Shown: positions 1-12,121, counted from the stretch's first letter. The stretch: 64,000 nt of DNA from Dipteronia dyeriana (GCA_032871835.1 CM065298.1:15877096-15941095), one strand, 5' to 3'. Notes: generated from the sequence alone by a model not told the origin. Numbers and translations are program-made.

Positions 1-286
1 GATAAAAATATACATATAACAATGTATAAATTGAATATGAGCTCTTGATTAATTATTATTTAGCATATTTTAAAGGAGCGTGAGTTTGAGCTCACATTAT
101 AGCCAAACATTGAGCCAAAATTACATATAGATTTATATTTACATTTTGCGATTAGCAATCTATAATCTTATTCAGTAGATTTTTCTTTATCATTTGTAAT
201 AGAAATGCGATCAGTTTTCAAAAGAGCTATTTATAGTTAAGTTTGTATCTCATTCAGTTTAGCTACTCTGCAACTCCGCTGCTTCA
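1..286. other. AT-rich flank, no gene seen
   Basis: No coding region, RNA gene or recognisable repeat end is visible in this stretch. It is the left flank of the LTR retrotransposon that begins at 292. Confidence 0.5.
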
Positions 287-291
287 GATTC

Positions 292-613
292 TGTTATGTG
301 CCTCACATTTGTTACATGTCTTACTACTGTTAGTTGTTGAATAAGTCAAGTAGAGTTGTCACATAAGTTTAGCTGAGAGCTATTTGCTCCTATTTTGTTG
401 GTTAGTGATAATAATGGTTCCTATTTCATTGTTGATCGTTGTAGAGCTCACAGACTATTTAAAAGTCAAGTGAAGTCGTGAATAAAGCAGTCAAAATTAT
501 CAATATTCTTGAACACTCTGTGTTGGAGGCCAAAGGTTCCTCTATAAACCTTAATCAAAACTCCTTATACTAATCTCACAATAGGTAAGAAGGCAAATAC
601 ACAGTACATACCA
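292..613 (+). repeat. 5' LTR of the Ty3/gypsy element
   Basis: Starts TGTTATGTGCCTC and ends CATACCA just before the primer site. It matches 4989-5311 across its whole length with about 17 substitutions and 3 small indels by eye. The GATTC duplication lies immediately upstream at 287-291. A polyadenylation-like AATAAAG lies near 482. Confidence 0.95.
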
Positions 614-616
614 CAG

Positions 617-630
617 TGGTATCAGAGTAA
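617..630 (+). other. Primer binding site (initiator Met tRNA)
   Basis: TGGTATCAGAGT begins 3 nt after the 5' LTR. It is complementary to the 3' end of plant initiator Met tRNA, the usual primer for plant Ty1 and many Ty3 elements. One base differs from the common TGGTATCAGAGC form. Confidence 0.9.
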
Positions 631-634
631 GGGT

Positions 635-1560
635 ATGGATTCCAGAGTGGAGAAACTGGAAGCTGATGTCAATTCTCTTACGGTTGGTCAACAACAAATC
701 ATGGAGAAATTAAATGAACCATCTATGCAATTCAACAGCAGGAGCAGTCTGTAACCCATAAGTCTACAGCCTGATCAGGAAGGTGAAAACTCTTTGGCTC
801 CACTCCAGAATCCGAGTCGGTGAACTGGCAATACTATTGGAACATCAGGATCACAATATGCACCCATGTATGTTAAACTTGATTTTCCGAGGTTCAATGG
901 CGAAGAAGATACAACGAGCTGGTTTTGTCGAGTGAATCATTTCTTTGAATTCAGTCATACTCCAGAAGAAGATCGAGTGGCTTTGGTATCCTTTCACTTG
1001 GAAGGAGATGCTCAATTATGGTACCAATCACTCAAGCGGGAGAAAAGGGGTCATGACATGGCAAGAGTTTCATGATGGTTTAGATGTTCGGTTCAGTGCG
1101 ACTAAATTTCAAGATTTTTTTGGAGACTTAATCAAGTTGCAATAGGTTGGTTCCTTACGAGATTATCATACTCATTGTGAGAAATTGTTAGCTAAGGTAG
1201 GAAATCTCCCTCTCAATCGTCAAGTAAGTTGTTTCGTTAGCGGTTTGAAGGATTCCATCAAGGCCAATGTCTTAGCTGGCTGCCCGACGACCTTATCTTC
1301 GGCTATTGGGTTAGCTAGACTATATGAAACCCGCAATGCATCTCAACGCCGACCTGCGATAATGCCAGAATTGAAAAGAAACTTTTTTTTTCTTCCCAAG
1401 AAAGTAAAACTATTGGTTCCAATCTTCCGGTTCGACGGTTAACGCTAACTGAGTTGCAAGAGTGACGTGCGAAGGGTTTGTGCTATAATTGTAATGAAAT
1501 TTTGTTCCTGGTCATCGGTGTAAGAAGTTATTTCTGATTGAATGTTGTGAAACCGAAGTC
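635..1560 (+). pseudogene. gag relic of the Ty3/gypsy element
   Basis: An ATG at 635 opens a short coiled N-terminus that stops near 750. Homology resumes at 866-1145 with a typical plant Retrotrans_gag core (LDFPRFNGEED, then FHLEGDAQLWYQSL), and continues at 1185-1442 in a different frame. A zinc-knuckle remnant (CYNC, then GHRCKK) lies near 1480-1530 but is split by a frameshift. Several stops and frame changes are present, so no full Gag can be made. Gag normally forms the virus-like particle. Confidence 0.85.
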
Positions 1561-1569
1561 GATGGCGAC

Positions 1570-4500
1570 TTGATCATGGATTTAGAAGAAACTGAACAAT
1601 CAGTCTGCAATGAAATGCCAACAATTTCCTTACATGTTATCTCTGGGTCAAGTGCTTTAGAAACAATGAGAATCAGAGGAAGCATTGGGCGTATATCCAC
1701 CATCGTTTTGGTTGATTCAGGAAGCACTCATAACTTTATCAGTGAAGCTCTAGCATAAAAGGTGGGCTTACGTCCGGTACACATGGGACAGTTTGACGTA
1801 ATTGTGGCATCTGGAGAACGTTTATCTAGTCAAGGTAAGTGCTTGAATGTCAAATTGATTCTTCAGGGAGTTCTTGTCTTTGTTGATTTCTATTTGCTTG
1901 CCTTGGAAGGATATGATATTGTATTAGGCACTCAATGGCTACGTACACTTGGTCCAATATTGTGGGATTTTGCAAAATTGCAAATGAAGTTTAAAGTGGC
2001 AGATGTTGAGGAAGTTTTACAAGGTGAATCATGTCCTGCGGACCAGCTAGTGGGGATTTACAATTAATTCGAGAGGTACGAAAGGGGAATAAAGGAAAGT
2101 TGTTCCAATTGTTTTCGCTGGACACCCCGCTGCCTAAACAAGAAGAACAATTTCAACCACCACAATTGCAGCAACTCCTGGAACAATTCCAAGATATTTT
2201 TGAAGAACCAACTGGTCTACAGCCTCATCGCATACACAATCACAAAATTCCTTTAGCACCAAGGAGTGGGCCAGTCTGTGTAAAGCTGTATCGGTACCCA
2301 TATTACCAAAAAACTGAGATTGAAAGGTTAGTGGCTGAGATACTCTCTAATGGAGTGATCAGACCTAGCAATAGTCCTTACTCCTCTCCTGTCGTTTTGG
2401 TAAAAAAGCAAGATGGGTCTTGGCGGATGTGCGTGGACTACCGTGCACTTAATAGCATTACAATCAAGGATCGATTTCCAATTCCCGTTATTGATGAGTT
2501 ACTAGAGAGTTAAATGGTGCGAAAATATTCTCAAAGTTGGATTTACGAAGCGGGTACCATCAAATTCGTGTAATTCCAGAGGATACTGTGAAAACAGCCT
2601 TCCGCACGCGTCATGGACATTATGAATTTTTAGTGATGCCGTTCGGTCTCTCTAATGCTCATTCGACCTTCCAAGCTTTAATGAATGAAGTATTCCAAGA
2701 ATATTTGCGAAAATTCATTTTAGTATTTTTCGATGACATTCTTGTATACGGTCGATATTGGAAGGAGCATATTTACCATTTAGAAGTTACCTTGACTATA
2801 CTGAGAACTCATCGGCTGTTTGTCAAGAAGGAAAAGTGCCAATTTGGGTAGAGAGAAGTCCATTATCTTAGCCATATAATTTCTGATGCAGGAGTTGCCG
2901 TGGATCCAGACAAAATTGCAGCAATGATTAATTGGCCAAAGCCCACCACCAGTAAGGCATTGAGAGGATTCCTTGGATTAACAGGCTACTACCGAAAGTT
3001 CATCCAAAATTTTGGAAAAATTTTAGGACCCCTTACCAGAATGTTGAAGAAAGATTCGTTCCAATGGACACCTACTGCAGAAGCTGCATTTCATAACCTA
3101 AAAACAGCCATGACTAAAGCTCTGGTGTTAGCATTGCCCGATTTTTCAAAAAAAAATTATTGTAGAATGTGATGCTAACGGATCGGGGGTGGGAGCTGTT
3201 CTAATGCAAGACTGACCAATTGCGTTTTATAATCAAGCATTGCATGGGAAAAAATTATTGTTGTCAACATACGAAAAAAAAATTCTGGCTTTAGTCTTGG
3301 CCGTACAACGGTGGCGACCTTATTTACTTGGTCGACAATTCGTGGTAAGAATGGACCATCAAAGCTTGAAATATTTGTCGGTTCAAAATATCACCACTAC
3401 AGCTCAACAAAGATGGTTATATTAGTTGATGGGGTTTTATTTTGTCATTGAATACAAGAAGGGGCCCAAAAACATTATGGTCGATGCTCTCTCTCGAAGA
3501 GAAGATGACACAGGGAAGGAAAACATATCAAGAGAGTTTCTAGCTATCTCACAACCGATTCCAAATTGGATTTAACCAATCAGAGAGGAAGTCACATCTA
3601 ATATTGTATTGCAGGACTTGGTTTACCATATCAAGAATGATGAAGTTGTTGGGCCATGAAAATTGGTAGATGGAGTGGTTTTCTTTAAAGAGAAAATTTA
3701 TTTAGCTGCAGATTCTTTATTGATCCCTACTATTATAGAGCAATTCCATAATAGCACTTATGAAGGGTATCATAAAACTCTCCAGCGAATACGTGCAAAT
3801 TTTTATTGGATGGGAATACGACGGAAAGTCAGGGAATTTATAGCCGTATGAGACATATGTCAACGCCACAAGGCTGAACAAATTGCTCCTGCAGGACTTC
3901 TACAGCCTCTGCCAGTTCCAAGTCAGGTATGGGAGGACATTTCAATGGATTTTATAGATGGTTTACCAATATCTAAATGCAAAAAGATATTTTGATCGTT
4001 TGTCCAAATATGCACATTTCATTCTGTTATCCCATCCATATACAGCTGTTAGTGTTGCAAATATTTTCTTTGATAACATTTTTAAGCTGTATGGAATGCA
4101 AAGATCAATTGTTTGCGATCGTGACTCCACTTGTACAAGCATGTTCTGGTCAGAATTATTTAGGTTGAATGGCACTAAATTCAATTATAGTTCTGCATAC
4201 CATCCTCAAACCGATGGCCAAAGTGAGGTGGTGAATCGCACAATGGAGATGTATCTAAGGTGTTTCACAAGTTCACAACCAAAAGATTGGATTAAATGGG
4301 AAGCATGGACAGAATACTGCTACAACACCAGTTGGCACTCCTCCATCAAAACCACCCCCTTTGAAGTGGTCTATGGCAGACCTCCGCCAACCTTACTATC
4401 ATATGTACCTTGTTCTGCTGTGGTTGAATCAGTTGACAATCAGCTAAGGGTTCCTGATCAAGTTCTTAAGGACTTAAGAATAACGCTTCAAGAGTCTCAG

Positions 4501-4960
4501 TCCCGAATGAAGAAAGTCTATGACAAGTATCATACCGAAAGGGTTTTTGAGGTAGGAGATTGGGTTTACCTTAAACTCCAACCGTATCTGTAGACATCTG
4601 TTTCCATGAGGAAGGATGTAAAGCTAGCTCCTAAATATTATGGACCTTTCAAAGTTTTGAAGAAAATAGGAGCAGTTCATATCTGCTGGACTTACCTAAG
4701 GAGTCAAAGATTCATCCAGTATTCCATGTTTCCCTATTGAAGAAGAGTGTCAGTTCAAGGCATCCTATTCAATGAGAGCTTCCCGCTGTTGAAATAAATG
4801 CAGCAACTCTGTTTCCTACACCTCAAGCAATTCTTGATAGTCGTCAATGAAAGATGCAAGATGAAATCCTTATCCATAGGAAAAGATTGTCGCCAACAGA
4901 GGCTACCTGGGAGAATCTTGCCGCAATGTAGAAGCAAGTTCCTGATCATAGCCTTGAGGA
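1570..4960 (+). pseudogene. pol relic: protease, RT, RNase H, integrase
   Basis: Protease: VLVDSGSTHNFI near 1707-1745 has the aspartyl DSG motif. Reverse transcriptase: 2230-2851, with VLVKKQDGSWRMCVDYRALN, LDLRSGYHQI and the catalytic FFDDILVY near 2727-2750. The connection and RNase H follow ([12 protein letters not shown] near 2965; [14 protein letters not shown] near 3164; MDHQSLKYL near 3351). The integrase zinc region is at 3745-3880, and the core at 3940-4420 with AYHPQTDGQSE. A GPF-type motif lies at 4640-4655. Breaks include a stop at 1756, a frame change near 2040, a stop and shift at 2511, a stop at 2849, shifts near 3165 and 3425, a stop at 3849 and a shift near 3985. It is one ancestral polyprotein now in at least eight pieces. 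Confidence 0.92.
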
Positions 4961-4975
4961 CAAGGCCTTTTTTTT

Positions 4976-4987
4976 AAGAGATGGGAG
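4976..4987 (+). other. Polypurine tract
   Basis: AAGAGATGGGAG lies directly before the 3' LTR, in the position where plus-strand DNA synthesis is primed. It contains one pyrimidine. Confidence 0.75.
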
Positions 4988-4988
4988 T

Positions 4989-5311
4989 TGTTATGTGCCT
5001 CACATTTGTTACATCTTACTGTTGTTAGATGTTGAATAAGTCAAGTAGAGTTGTTGCATAAGTTTAGCTGAGAGCTATTTGCTCCTCTTTTGTTGGTTAA
5101 TGATATTAACGGTTCCTATTTCATTATTGATCGTTGTAGAGCTCACAGACTATTTATAATTCAAGTGAAGTCATGAATAAAGCAGTCAGAAATTATCAAT
5201 ATTCTTGAACACTCTGTGTGTCGGAGGCCAAAGGTTCCTCTATAAACCTTAATCAAAACTCCTTATACTAATCTCACAATAGGTAAGAAGGTAAATACAC
5301 AGTACGTATCA
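4989..5311 (+). repeat. 3' LTR of the Ty3/gypsy element
   Basis: Starts TGTTATGTGCCTC and ends CGTATCA. It is followed by GATTC at 5312-5316, which repeats the 5-bp sequence before the 5' LTR. Confidence 0.95.
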
Positions 5312-5316
5312 GATTC

Positions 5317-6314
5317 GTCTTAGTCTAAAGAAGCTATTACTGACTTGAAAGATGTTTAAATGCCGAAGAATGTTTTGCAGTGGACATTAGACACTTCAAC
5401 TAAACCGATATATCGACTGGAAAACACAATATTACTAAAATATTGAGATAAGAAATGATAAAATAGAGCATTACATAGAGATCAATCGAATGGAAAACAT
5501 GCTACTACTACTAAAAAACTAAGATAAGAGATAGTAAAATAGAGCACTAAGATAGAGATAGACTGAGAACTGTAAGTTCCTCATATTTTGATTAGTTTAT
5601 TTCGTTGACAAACCACGATGGAGTATAGTTTGTAAGGGTAGATTAGATTCCTCTTTGTTCATGTTCAAGCTTTAATGGCATCCTAAAAAACGTCAAGATA
5701 CCACTTGTTCATGACTCTTTGAAGAGATCTAGTTGCAAACACACACATAAAAAAAAAAACTCATGCATTTCCAGATCTTTTGTAATTTGTGTGTTCCTTA
5801 AAGGTGTAAATTCATGTTCAACTCTCTTCATGTATGCTCACTATTATTGTTTTTGTTTATTCTTTGCCATTTTGTGTTTAGCCTATATATCCCTCTTAAT
5901 GTGAGGTGCGATGTGTAAGTGTTGTTGGTGCGTTGTTCTTCGTACAGTGCACATTGTGTGATTTGCAATTCTAGCAAGTCAGCAATGTACGAGCGATGTC
6001 TATACATTGTTCGTATAGCGTACACCTGATTGTTTTTGTTTGCCCAGTGTCACCGCTATTGGGTAGTTGTGTCACTACCGTTGAGTCGATGTCATGTTGC
6101 CCCTCATACAACGCTTGAAAGGTGCCAGGACAACGGTTTTTGACTCAAGAGTCACTGTTGTTGGGTCGCTGTTATGTCGCCCTTCGTACAGTGCTCACCT
6201 GACTGTTTATTTTCTAGAGATCTTGTGTTGTACGTGCACTGTTCATGTGCTGTGCGTACAACGCATAGCCCCTGAAATCAAGTTACGTTCCCAAAATGAT
6301 ACAATTTCAGTTAG

Positions 6315-6318
<4 letters not shown>
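5317..6318. other. Intergenic region with imperfect short repeats
   Basis: No gene is seen. Between about 5900 and 6260 a GC-richer phrase recurs imperfectly (versions of GTTGGGTCGCTGTTATGTCGCCC and CGTACAGTGC, sometimes shortened), at about 6055-6115 and 6150-6200. The short open frames here have no recognisable domains. Confidence 0.4.

Positions 6319-6365
<47 letters not shown>
6319..6365. repeat. (TA)n microsatellite
   Basis: About 23 uninterrupted TA units. An open frame over it encodes only alternating Tyr-Ile and is not a gene. Confidence 0.97.
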
Positions 6366-6367
<2 letters not shown>

Positions 6368-7300
6368 TCTTCTCTCTATTTTGTTTTTAAGAACCATAAA
6401 TCAGATTTTAGAGAGAAAAAGTGATTTTAGGAGAGAGAGCTTCAAGAATCCGTTTTTACTCGACCAATCTCAAATCCGTTTATTTAGCATCTTCATTCAT
6501 CATCCAAATATGGGTTTCTTTGTTTACATAATTTTGTGAATTGAACATGGTCTAAGAATTTATTATTTTCATTATTGTTCATATTTGCCTAGGTTTAACA
6601 TTTATTGTATAATTAAATGCTCGACTCTTTTCTTAAGCTTATTTTGAATATGTTTGAGTCGATGTTTGTTGATTGAGGTTGGTTCTTTACGATAGCTTGC
6701 ATCTAGGACATTGTTGCCCCCTCTAGCTATGTCTTTATGTTTTGCATCTAGACATTGATAATTAAGAGTTGTTGATTGCATTTTTTTTCCTAATTAAACA
6801 TTTGGTGTTTGTCTAGCATTAATTGCATTTAGAATATTTTTATATATTCACTTAGGTTGTTTTATCTATTCTTGAGTTAAGTCTTGTAACTAAGAGTATT
6901 AGTGTAAAGTAATTGGTCTAGAATCACTATTAAAGGCACACAAGTAGAATGTAATGTGTTAGTGACCAATGATGGTTTGATTAGAGGTCAACATAAGTTG
7001 TAAACTTTCATTCAAATAATCTATTTGAGAATCGTAAGTGGCTAGACCGATAGCCCATGAGTTTTGTCCAGTTAGAGGTTTTCTCACGTAAATCAATCAA
7101 CACATTTTTATTGCTTTCCACGCCTGCATATTGTTGATTGCTTGCTTTTTATATTTGGGTGATTTGATACTGATTAATTGAAAATTGGTAATTACTTTTA
7201 ATTAAAACCCAGTCACCCAGTCACCCTCTCTAGGGTACTTATTTTAGTAATTATTTTAGTGACACTATGAGTATTTTCAAGAACACCACACTGAGATAGG
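6366..7300 (+). repeat. Non-coding LTR-retroelement relic, family shared with 34.2-35.3 kb
   Basis: A gene-free stretch with a GA-rich block near 6405-6440, then phrases such as AGCTTGCATCTAGG and TGCCTAGGTT. It ends in CCAGTCACCCTCTCTAGG (7211-7230), followed by TTTTCAAGAACACC. The same order of landmarks occurs at about 34190-35285: a GAGAGAGAGATTCTTGAG block, CTTGCATCACTAGG, CAGTCACCCTCTAGG and TTTTCAAGTGTACC. This suggests two diverged copies of one long LTR. Boundaries and superfamily are not certain. Confidence 0.45.
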
Positions 7301-7539
7301 GTACCGATGACTAGACGACTACTCCAGCATTGGCGGCCTCGTTAGTGGCCTAGTGAGTTCAACCTACGTTGGCTCCACCGTTAGTGGCCTAATGATCTCC
7401 ACCGATACTAGTGGTAGGAATGAAATTGCCCGATATAGCTCCATCATCGTCATCAGGAATGTCATCATCTTAGGTCGTTGTTGGATCCAACTCCATCAAT
7501 CGCCGATGCTTTTGTTGTCTAAGGATGACCCGCCTTGAA

Positions 7540-8148
7540 TTGTTTGGATCCGATCATCCAACTCAACAGTGTAATGAAACACATTCATGCAAATATCACA
7601 AAGGATACGATTTTCATGGTGTTTTTGGCCGTTGTGAAAAGAAAAAGCCTTCAAGGTGTCAAAGGTTTTTTCAGGGTAGAGATAACGAGTGAAATTCCCA
7701 TCCATTTTTGAGTTTTGAATTTAATCTGTCTGATTGAAAATCTTCATTTGTTTGAGTTATGATGAGTTAAGACTGTCTCATTTTTATTTTAAACAATCAA
7801 TAATTTTTCATCATAAAAAATGGGGAATTTATTGCTAAGGGAGTAATGAAACACATTTATGCAAATATCATAAAGGATTTGATTTTCACGGTGTTTTTGG
7901 TCGTTGTCAGAGAAAAAAACCTTCAAGGTGTCAAAAGTTTTTCTAGAGTATAGTTAGCACGTGAAATTCTCATTCATTTTGAATTTGAATTTGGCCATTG
8001 TAGAAGGAAAAAGCCTTCAAGGTGTCAAAGGTTTTTCTAGAGCACAACTAGAATGTGAATTTCTCATGCACCTTTGAATTTTGAATTTGATCTGTCTGAT
8101 TGAAATTTTCCCTGTGTTTGAGTTATGATTAGTTAAGACTGTCTCATT
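7540..8148 (-). repeat. Tandemly repeated gene- or element-fragment
   Basis: The phrase CCTTCAAGGTGTCAAA occurs three times (near 7649, 7920 and 8008), with flanking matches. The phrase around AATCTGTCTGATTGAAA (7722 and 8088) recurs with about 75 further similar bases. On the minus strand the first copy has a 69-codon open frame (7496-7705) with a Cys-x-x-Cys and His-rich middle; the other two copies are broken. The parent gene is not recognised. Confidence 0.6.
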
Positions 8149-8157
8149 TTTATTTTA
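8149..8157. other. 9-bp target-site duplication (left) of Mutator-like copy 1
   Basis: TTTATTTTA here is repeated at 9809-9817 directly after the right end of the element. The uninterrupted paralogous site near 7790-7798 has the same 9 bases once. Confidence 0.85.
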
Positions 8158-8536
8158 TGGTTAATAGCACCAATGCCTCATGAATTATACGTAAAATCAC
8201 ATGTTGTCTCATGATTTTTTTTTCTTGACATTAAACCCCGTGAACTTTCATTAATTATGGTGACGGACTTTAGAGGAAAATCACACTTACATACCCTGAT
8301 AATATGAATAATTATATTAAAACTGAAAAATATAATAATATCATACAAACACCCTTTGACTCATTGACTAATTACCAAATAATAATAATAATAATGATAA
8401 TAATAAATCTTAAAAGAAAAACATCTTTAAAATCTCAACCATCCATCTCATAAATGGAAAGTCGAGAAATATTTATTAAAACAAATTCAAATAAAAAAAT
8501 AAAATTTTTAAATAGATTGATTGAATTTCAATTACA

Positions 8537-8596
<60 letters not shown>

Positions 8597-9539
8597 TATA
8601 CGAATTGTTTTTTTTTTAATGAACATCAACATTATCTTCACAAATATTTCCAAACACTCATCGATCATCATCATCATCTTCCACCAACACCAATACCCAA
8701 ACCCTAGCCTTCGCCACATTTCAAAAGCCACAGCGTCTTCTCTCTCTCTTCGCATCTAATTCGTTGTGCGCTCTCTCTCTCTCTACGGATCTGGTTCAAG
8801 CAAATCCACACCAAACATCAATAATTTCTTCTCTCCCTTCATCTTCAACCCAAACCCATAAACATCCACACAAAACCTCCAACAAATCCACACAAAACCA
8901 CCACCAAATCCATACCTAAACCATTTCAGTCTACAGACTCTACACGCACTTTAGAAGAGAGAAAGAGAGAGAGAGAGAGCCAGAAAGTGGAATAAGAGGA
9001 GGTGGCAGAGCAGATTTCGGAGCAAATTTGTAGGTGCCGTGTACGATGGGTCGTTAGGAGGTGGCAGAGCAGATTTGTTGGTGCCGGTGATGTTAAAGTT
9101 TTTGTTGGTTGAAGTAGAAGAGGAATAGAAATTGAAATTGAAATTGGAATCGGAAAACGATTTTGAAGGACAAGGAGATTTTGAAGATTGAGAGATATGG
9201 GATTTATTTTGTACAGAGAGGGTTTTTATTTTTTATGGTCAACTGGTTATCTCCCTAGATATTAAACGAGTATTTAATTATAATTTTTATTTTAAAAAAA
9301 TAAATTTATTAATTTATAGTAATTAATATTTATTAAATAAAATATAATTTACCAAAAATTTGTATTAGTTAATACAATCTAATACAATACATTACCAAAC
9401 AAATGATTGTACTATGATAATACAATCCAGTTTAGTCTAGTACAATTGAGTCCAGTATAGTCCAACACTATACAGTACAATACGGAGTGTCAAACGAGCC
9501 CTATAAGTTTAATGAATATGTCAATTTATCAATGGCGGA

Positions 9540-9570
<31 letters not shown>

Positions 9571-9808
9571 GTGGTAATTAGTCAATGAGTCAAATGGTGT
9601 TTTTGTGATATTATTATATTTTTTCAGTTTAATGCAATTATTCATATAATCAGGGGTGTATAAGTGTAATTTTTTTCTAACGTCCGTCACCCTTCTATCA
9701 GTTTTTGCCAATTAATGAAAATTCAAGGGGTTTAATGCCCAGAAAAAAAATTCAGGGGGCAACATACGATTTTACGTATAATTCAGGGGATACTGGTGCT
9801 ATTAACCC
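8158..9808. mobile_element. Mutator-like non-autonomous element, copy 1
   Basis: It has long terminal inverted repeats of about 245-265 bp: the left arm is 8158-8400 and the right arm 9541-9808. Both outer ends read GGTTAATAGCACCA on their own strand. The arms share phrases such as AATCACACTTACATACCC and CTTTGACTCATTGACTAATT (the right arm reads the reverse complements). It is flanked by a 9-bp duplication, the length made by Mutator transposases. The interior (8600-9200) is GC-richer with CT-rich, leader-like sequence, no transposase and no long reading frame. It includes an (ATA)n tract at 8538-8597 and, near 9370-9510, an end of another TIR element (GGGCTCGTTTGACACTCC on the minus strand). 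Related copies are at 45395-50860 and 58140-60095. Confidence 0.88.
8538..8597. repeat. (AAT)n microsatellite
   Basis: About 20 uninterrupted AAT units inside Mutator-like copy 1. Poly-Ile and related open frames over it on both strands are artefacts. Confidence 0.97.
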
Positions 9809-9817
9809 TTTATTTTA

Positions 9818-11183
9818 ATCAATCACTAATTTTCTTCATAAAAAATGGGGAATATGCTGTCATGAGTGGTTACTAGGTGGCATTTTCTTTGTAAATCTCT
9901 TAAGCATGTTCTTCTTCGAATTAGAACCGAGCATTTTCTCTAAATGCATAATAGCATTGTAAATGCTCTAATATGATTACTGTTTATTAATCGTTGTTGT
10001 TTATCTATTAATTAACATATTATATTGTAAGAAGAAAATTTTCAATTGGAATCTTTTGAATTTCATTGGATATTTCTAATCGGGTTTTATCTTTCATTTT
10101 TTTAATTATAAATTGCTTATCTTTAATATATATATTAGCTTTCATTATCTTTTGTATAATTATGTTTACAAGAAAATTTGAGTACGGTTTTTAGAAACAT
10201 TAAAAGAAAAGAAAAACAACTGAATTGATTGAATCAAAAGGGAAAAATGGATAGGTTTGTTCATAATAAAAAAATAAATGAGAATTTATAGAATTATTCT
10301 TCTTGGAAGTTATAACATAATGAAACAAGACATCTCGATAAAGTTAAGATTGAGTTGTGTGTGAGAAATATTTAGAAGAAAATATATTAGAATTGAAGTG
10401 ACAATTTAGATGTTAACTTGCCTTTTTTTTTTTTCTAATAATACAAGCTATGATGAAACCTCTAACTTAGTTATTCTATATATATATGATTTATGATTAT
10501 ATAATAAATTGAATATGAAATTAAGAGATTTATTGGTAGACAATAGTCCAATTAAAGAAAATATTTTAGAATTTCCTAGGAATGAAAATGACAAAAATTT
10601 TATTGTACATATTATATTAGAGTGCTATCAAATAATCAAATAGAGAAAAACATGATAGGAAATGATTGGTTTATTCAAAAGATTTTGATAAGATATTTTG
10701 TTTCTATAGTAAATTGTTTAGTTTATATTCTAACAAACGCTAGTCAAGTAAGAGATTGAAATAACATCGGTTTGAAACTTAAAAGTTATGAAACAACAAA
10801 TGAACATACCATGAACATGAGTTTTTGGATTGATTTGAGGCATATTTTTTTTTCTCCATTAGGACGTCAAAATTTGTTGATTTGCCCCTGAATGCGGGTG
10901 TAGCTTTTCGTTTTGGTAATGTTGTTGGTGTGGGTGTTAATGCTTCGTGACCATGCTGACAATGTTTGTTCTTATTTTGTTCTTCTCATGACGATATTTT
11001 TAGTTTTTCTTCATATGTTGTAAACAAATATTTTTTATTAAATTAAATTATGTTAATGGCATTTTAGTAATTCCCTGTAAGACTATTTGTTGGTCAAACA
11101 TAGTCAACGGTTAAAAAACTAATAGAAAAGGTAGGGGTGGCCGATGTCAGTTTTTGTAAAAGTTATTTCCTTCTATCAAAGGT
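9818..11183. other. AT-rich intergenic region, no gene seen
   Basis: No coding potential was found. The start (9830-9890) contains a LINE-like phrase, CATAAAAAATGGGGAATATGC then GAGTGGTTA (shortened), similar to the zinc-binding part of the LINE at 35.9 kb. From about 10,970 onwards the sequence begins to resemble 43,080-43,400, part of the duplicated NUP50 upstream region. Confidence 0.4.
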
Positions 11184-11186
11184 TAA

Positions 11187-11904
11187 TGTCCAGTTTGACA
11201 TTGGTTCCCTAGCTACTTTTGGGGTTATAAGTGATTCTGAACCTAAGACAGTGTGTTTGGTAAAATCGCGGGGAGGTGATTTTGGTCACTTTTAGCTTCT
11301 CCCAACTGAGTTTTTGAGAAGCTACAAATACATGCTTTTAGATTTTGGCTTCTGCTTTTAGAAAACGCGCTACAGTGACATTAAATGAAATTTTACTAAC
11401 TTTCCAACTTTGTCCTTGCTTTTAACGAAATTTAACAAAAAAATTTGGACTTATATTTATGTACAAAAAAAATGTTGCCACAAATGTATTAAAAAATTGG
11501 GATAATTAATTCAATAAAGTAGAATAAAAATGAAATAAAAAAATAAAGTAGAATAAAATAAATAAATTGGGTTAATTAATTAAATAAAGTAGAATAAAAA
11601 ATGAGGCTAATTAATTCAATAAAGCACCATAATTATATAACACTTAACACTAAACACAAATAAATAAGAAAAGTGTAAAGTATAGCACATTAGTACCATT
11701 TAGATGTTTATGTCCTTTAATAATTTTACACACTCACTACACTTTTTATTCCAGTTTATCAAACACATTGAAATTGATTTTAGTTCTCACAGCACTTTTA
11801 AAAATTAGTTTACCAAACACTCAGCTGATTCTTTCTACAGCAATTCCCCCAACAGTAATTTTAAAAGCACTTTTCCCCACAGCACAACAATATCAAACTG
11901 GGCA
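11187..11904. mobile_element. PIF/Harbinger-like MITE, family A, copy 1
   Basis: 718 bp with imperfect terminal inverted repeats (TGTCCAGTTTGACATTGG against TGCCCAGTTTGATATTG on the other strand). It is flanked by the 3-bp target duplication TAA (11184-11186 and 11905-11907). It is similar along its whole length, in reverse orientation, to 37684-38407; both carry GCGCGTTTTC(T/A)AAAAGC-type and TTAATTCAATAAAG-type blocks. It has no transposase. The paralogous site near 43391-43397 lacks it, confirming the borders. Confidence 0.85.
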
Positions 11905-12121
11905 TAAATCTCATGTTGGTATTGAGTAATTTATTGTCTTCCCACCAAAAAAATCCTGCCTCAAAATTAATTCTGTCAATAGGTTAAATGCTGCTTAATC
12001 CATATTTTACGGGTTTTATGTATTAACCCAACAATGACCCTAACCCAACAATTTGTCATCGGGGTTTGTCAACAATTGTCACCCCTCAATAGCATTGGAC
12101 CCAAAATTCATTAATAGCATT

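Larger units (their letters stand above)
292..5311 (+). mobile_element. Ty3/gypsy LTR retrotransposon, chromovirus-like, degenerate
   Basis: A structurally complete but coding-dead element. It has two LTRs of about 322 bp beginning TG and ending CA, and a primer site matching the 3' end of plant initiator Met tRNA. A purine tract lies just before the 3' LTR, and the 5-bp target duplication GATTC sits at 287-291 and 5312-5316. Pol order is protease, reverse transcriptase, RNase H, integrase, which defines Ty3/gypsy. A GPY/F-like stretch and a chromodomain-like tail (a TWE motif near 4907) follow the integrase and suggest a chromovirus; that clade call is inference. Many in-frame stops and frameshifts break every domain, so it cannot be autonomous. 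The LTRs differ at about 20 positions (roughly 94% identity), so the insertion is not recent. Confidence 0.96.

Noticed and set aside
6094..6390. 98-codon open frame
   Set aside because: The second half is alternating Tyr-Ile from the (TA)n tract, and no domain is seen in the first half.
8454..8759. Overlapping 101- and 75-codon frames on both strands
   Set aside because: Both are driven by the (AAT)n microsatellite inside a Mutator-like element.
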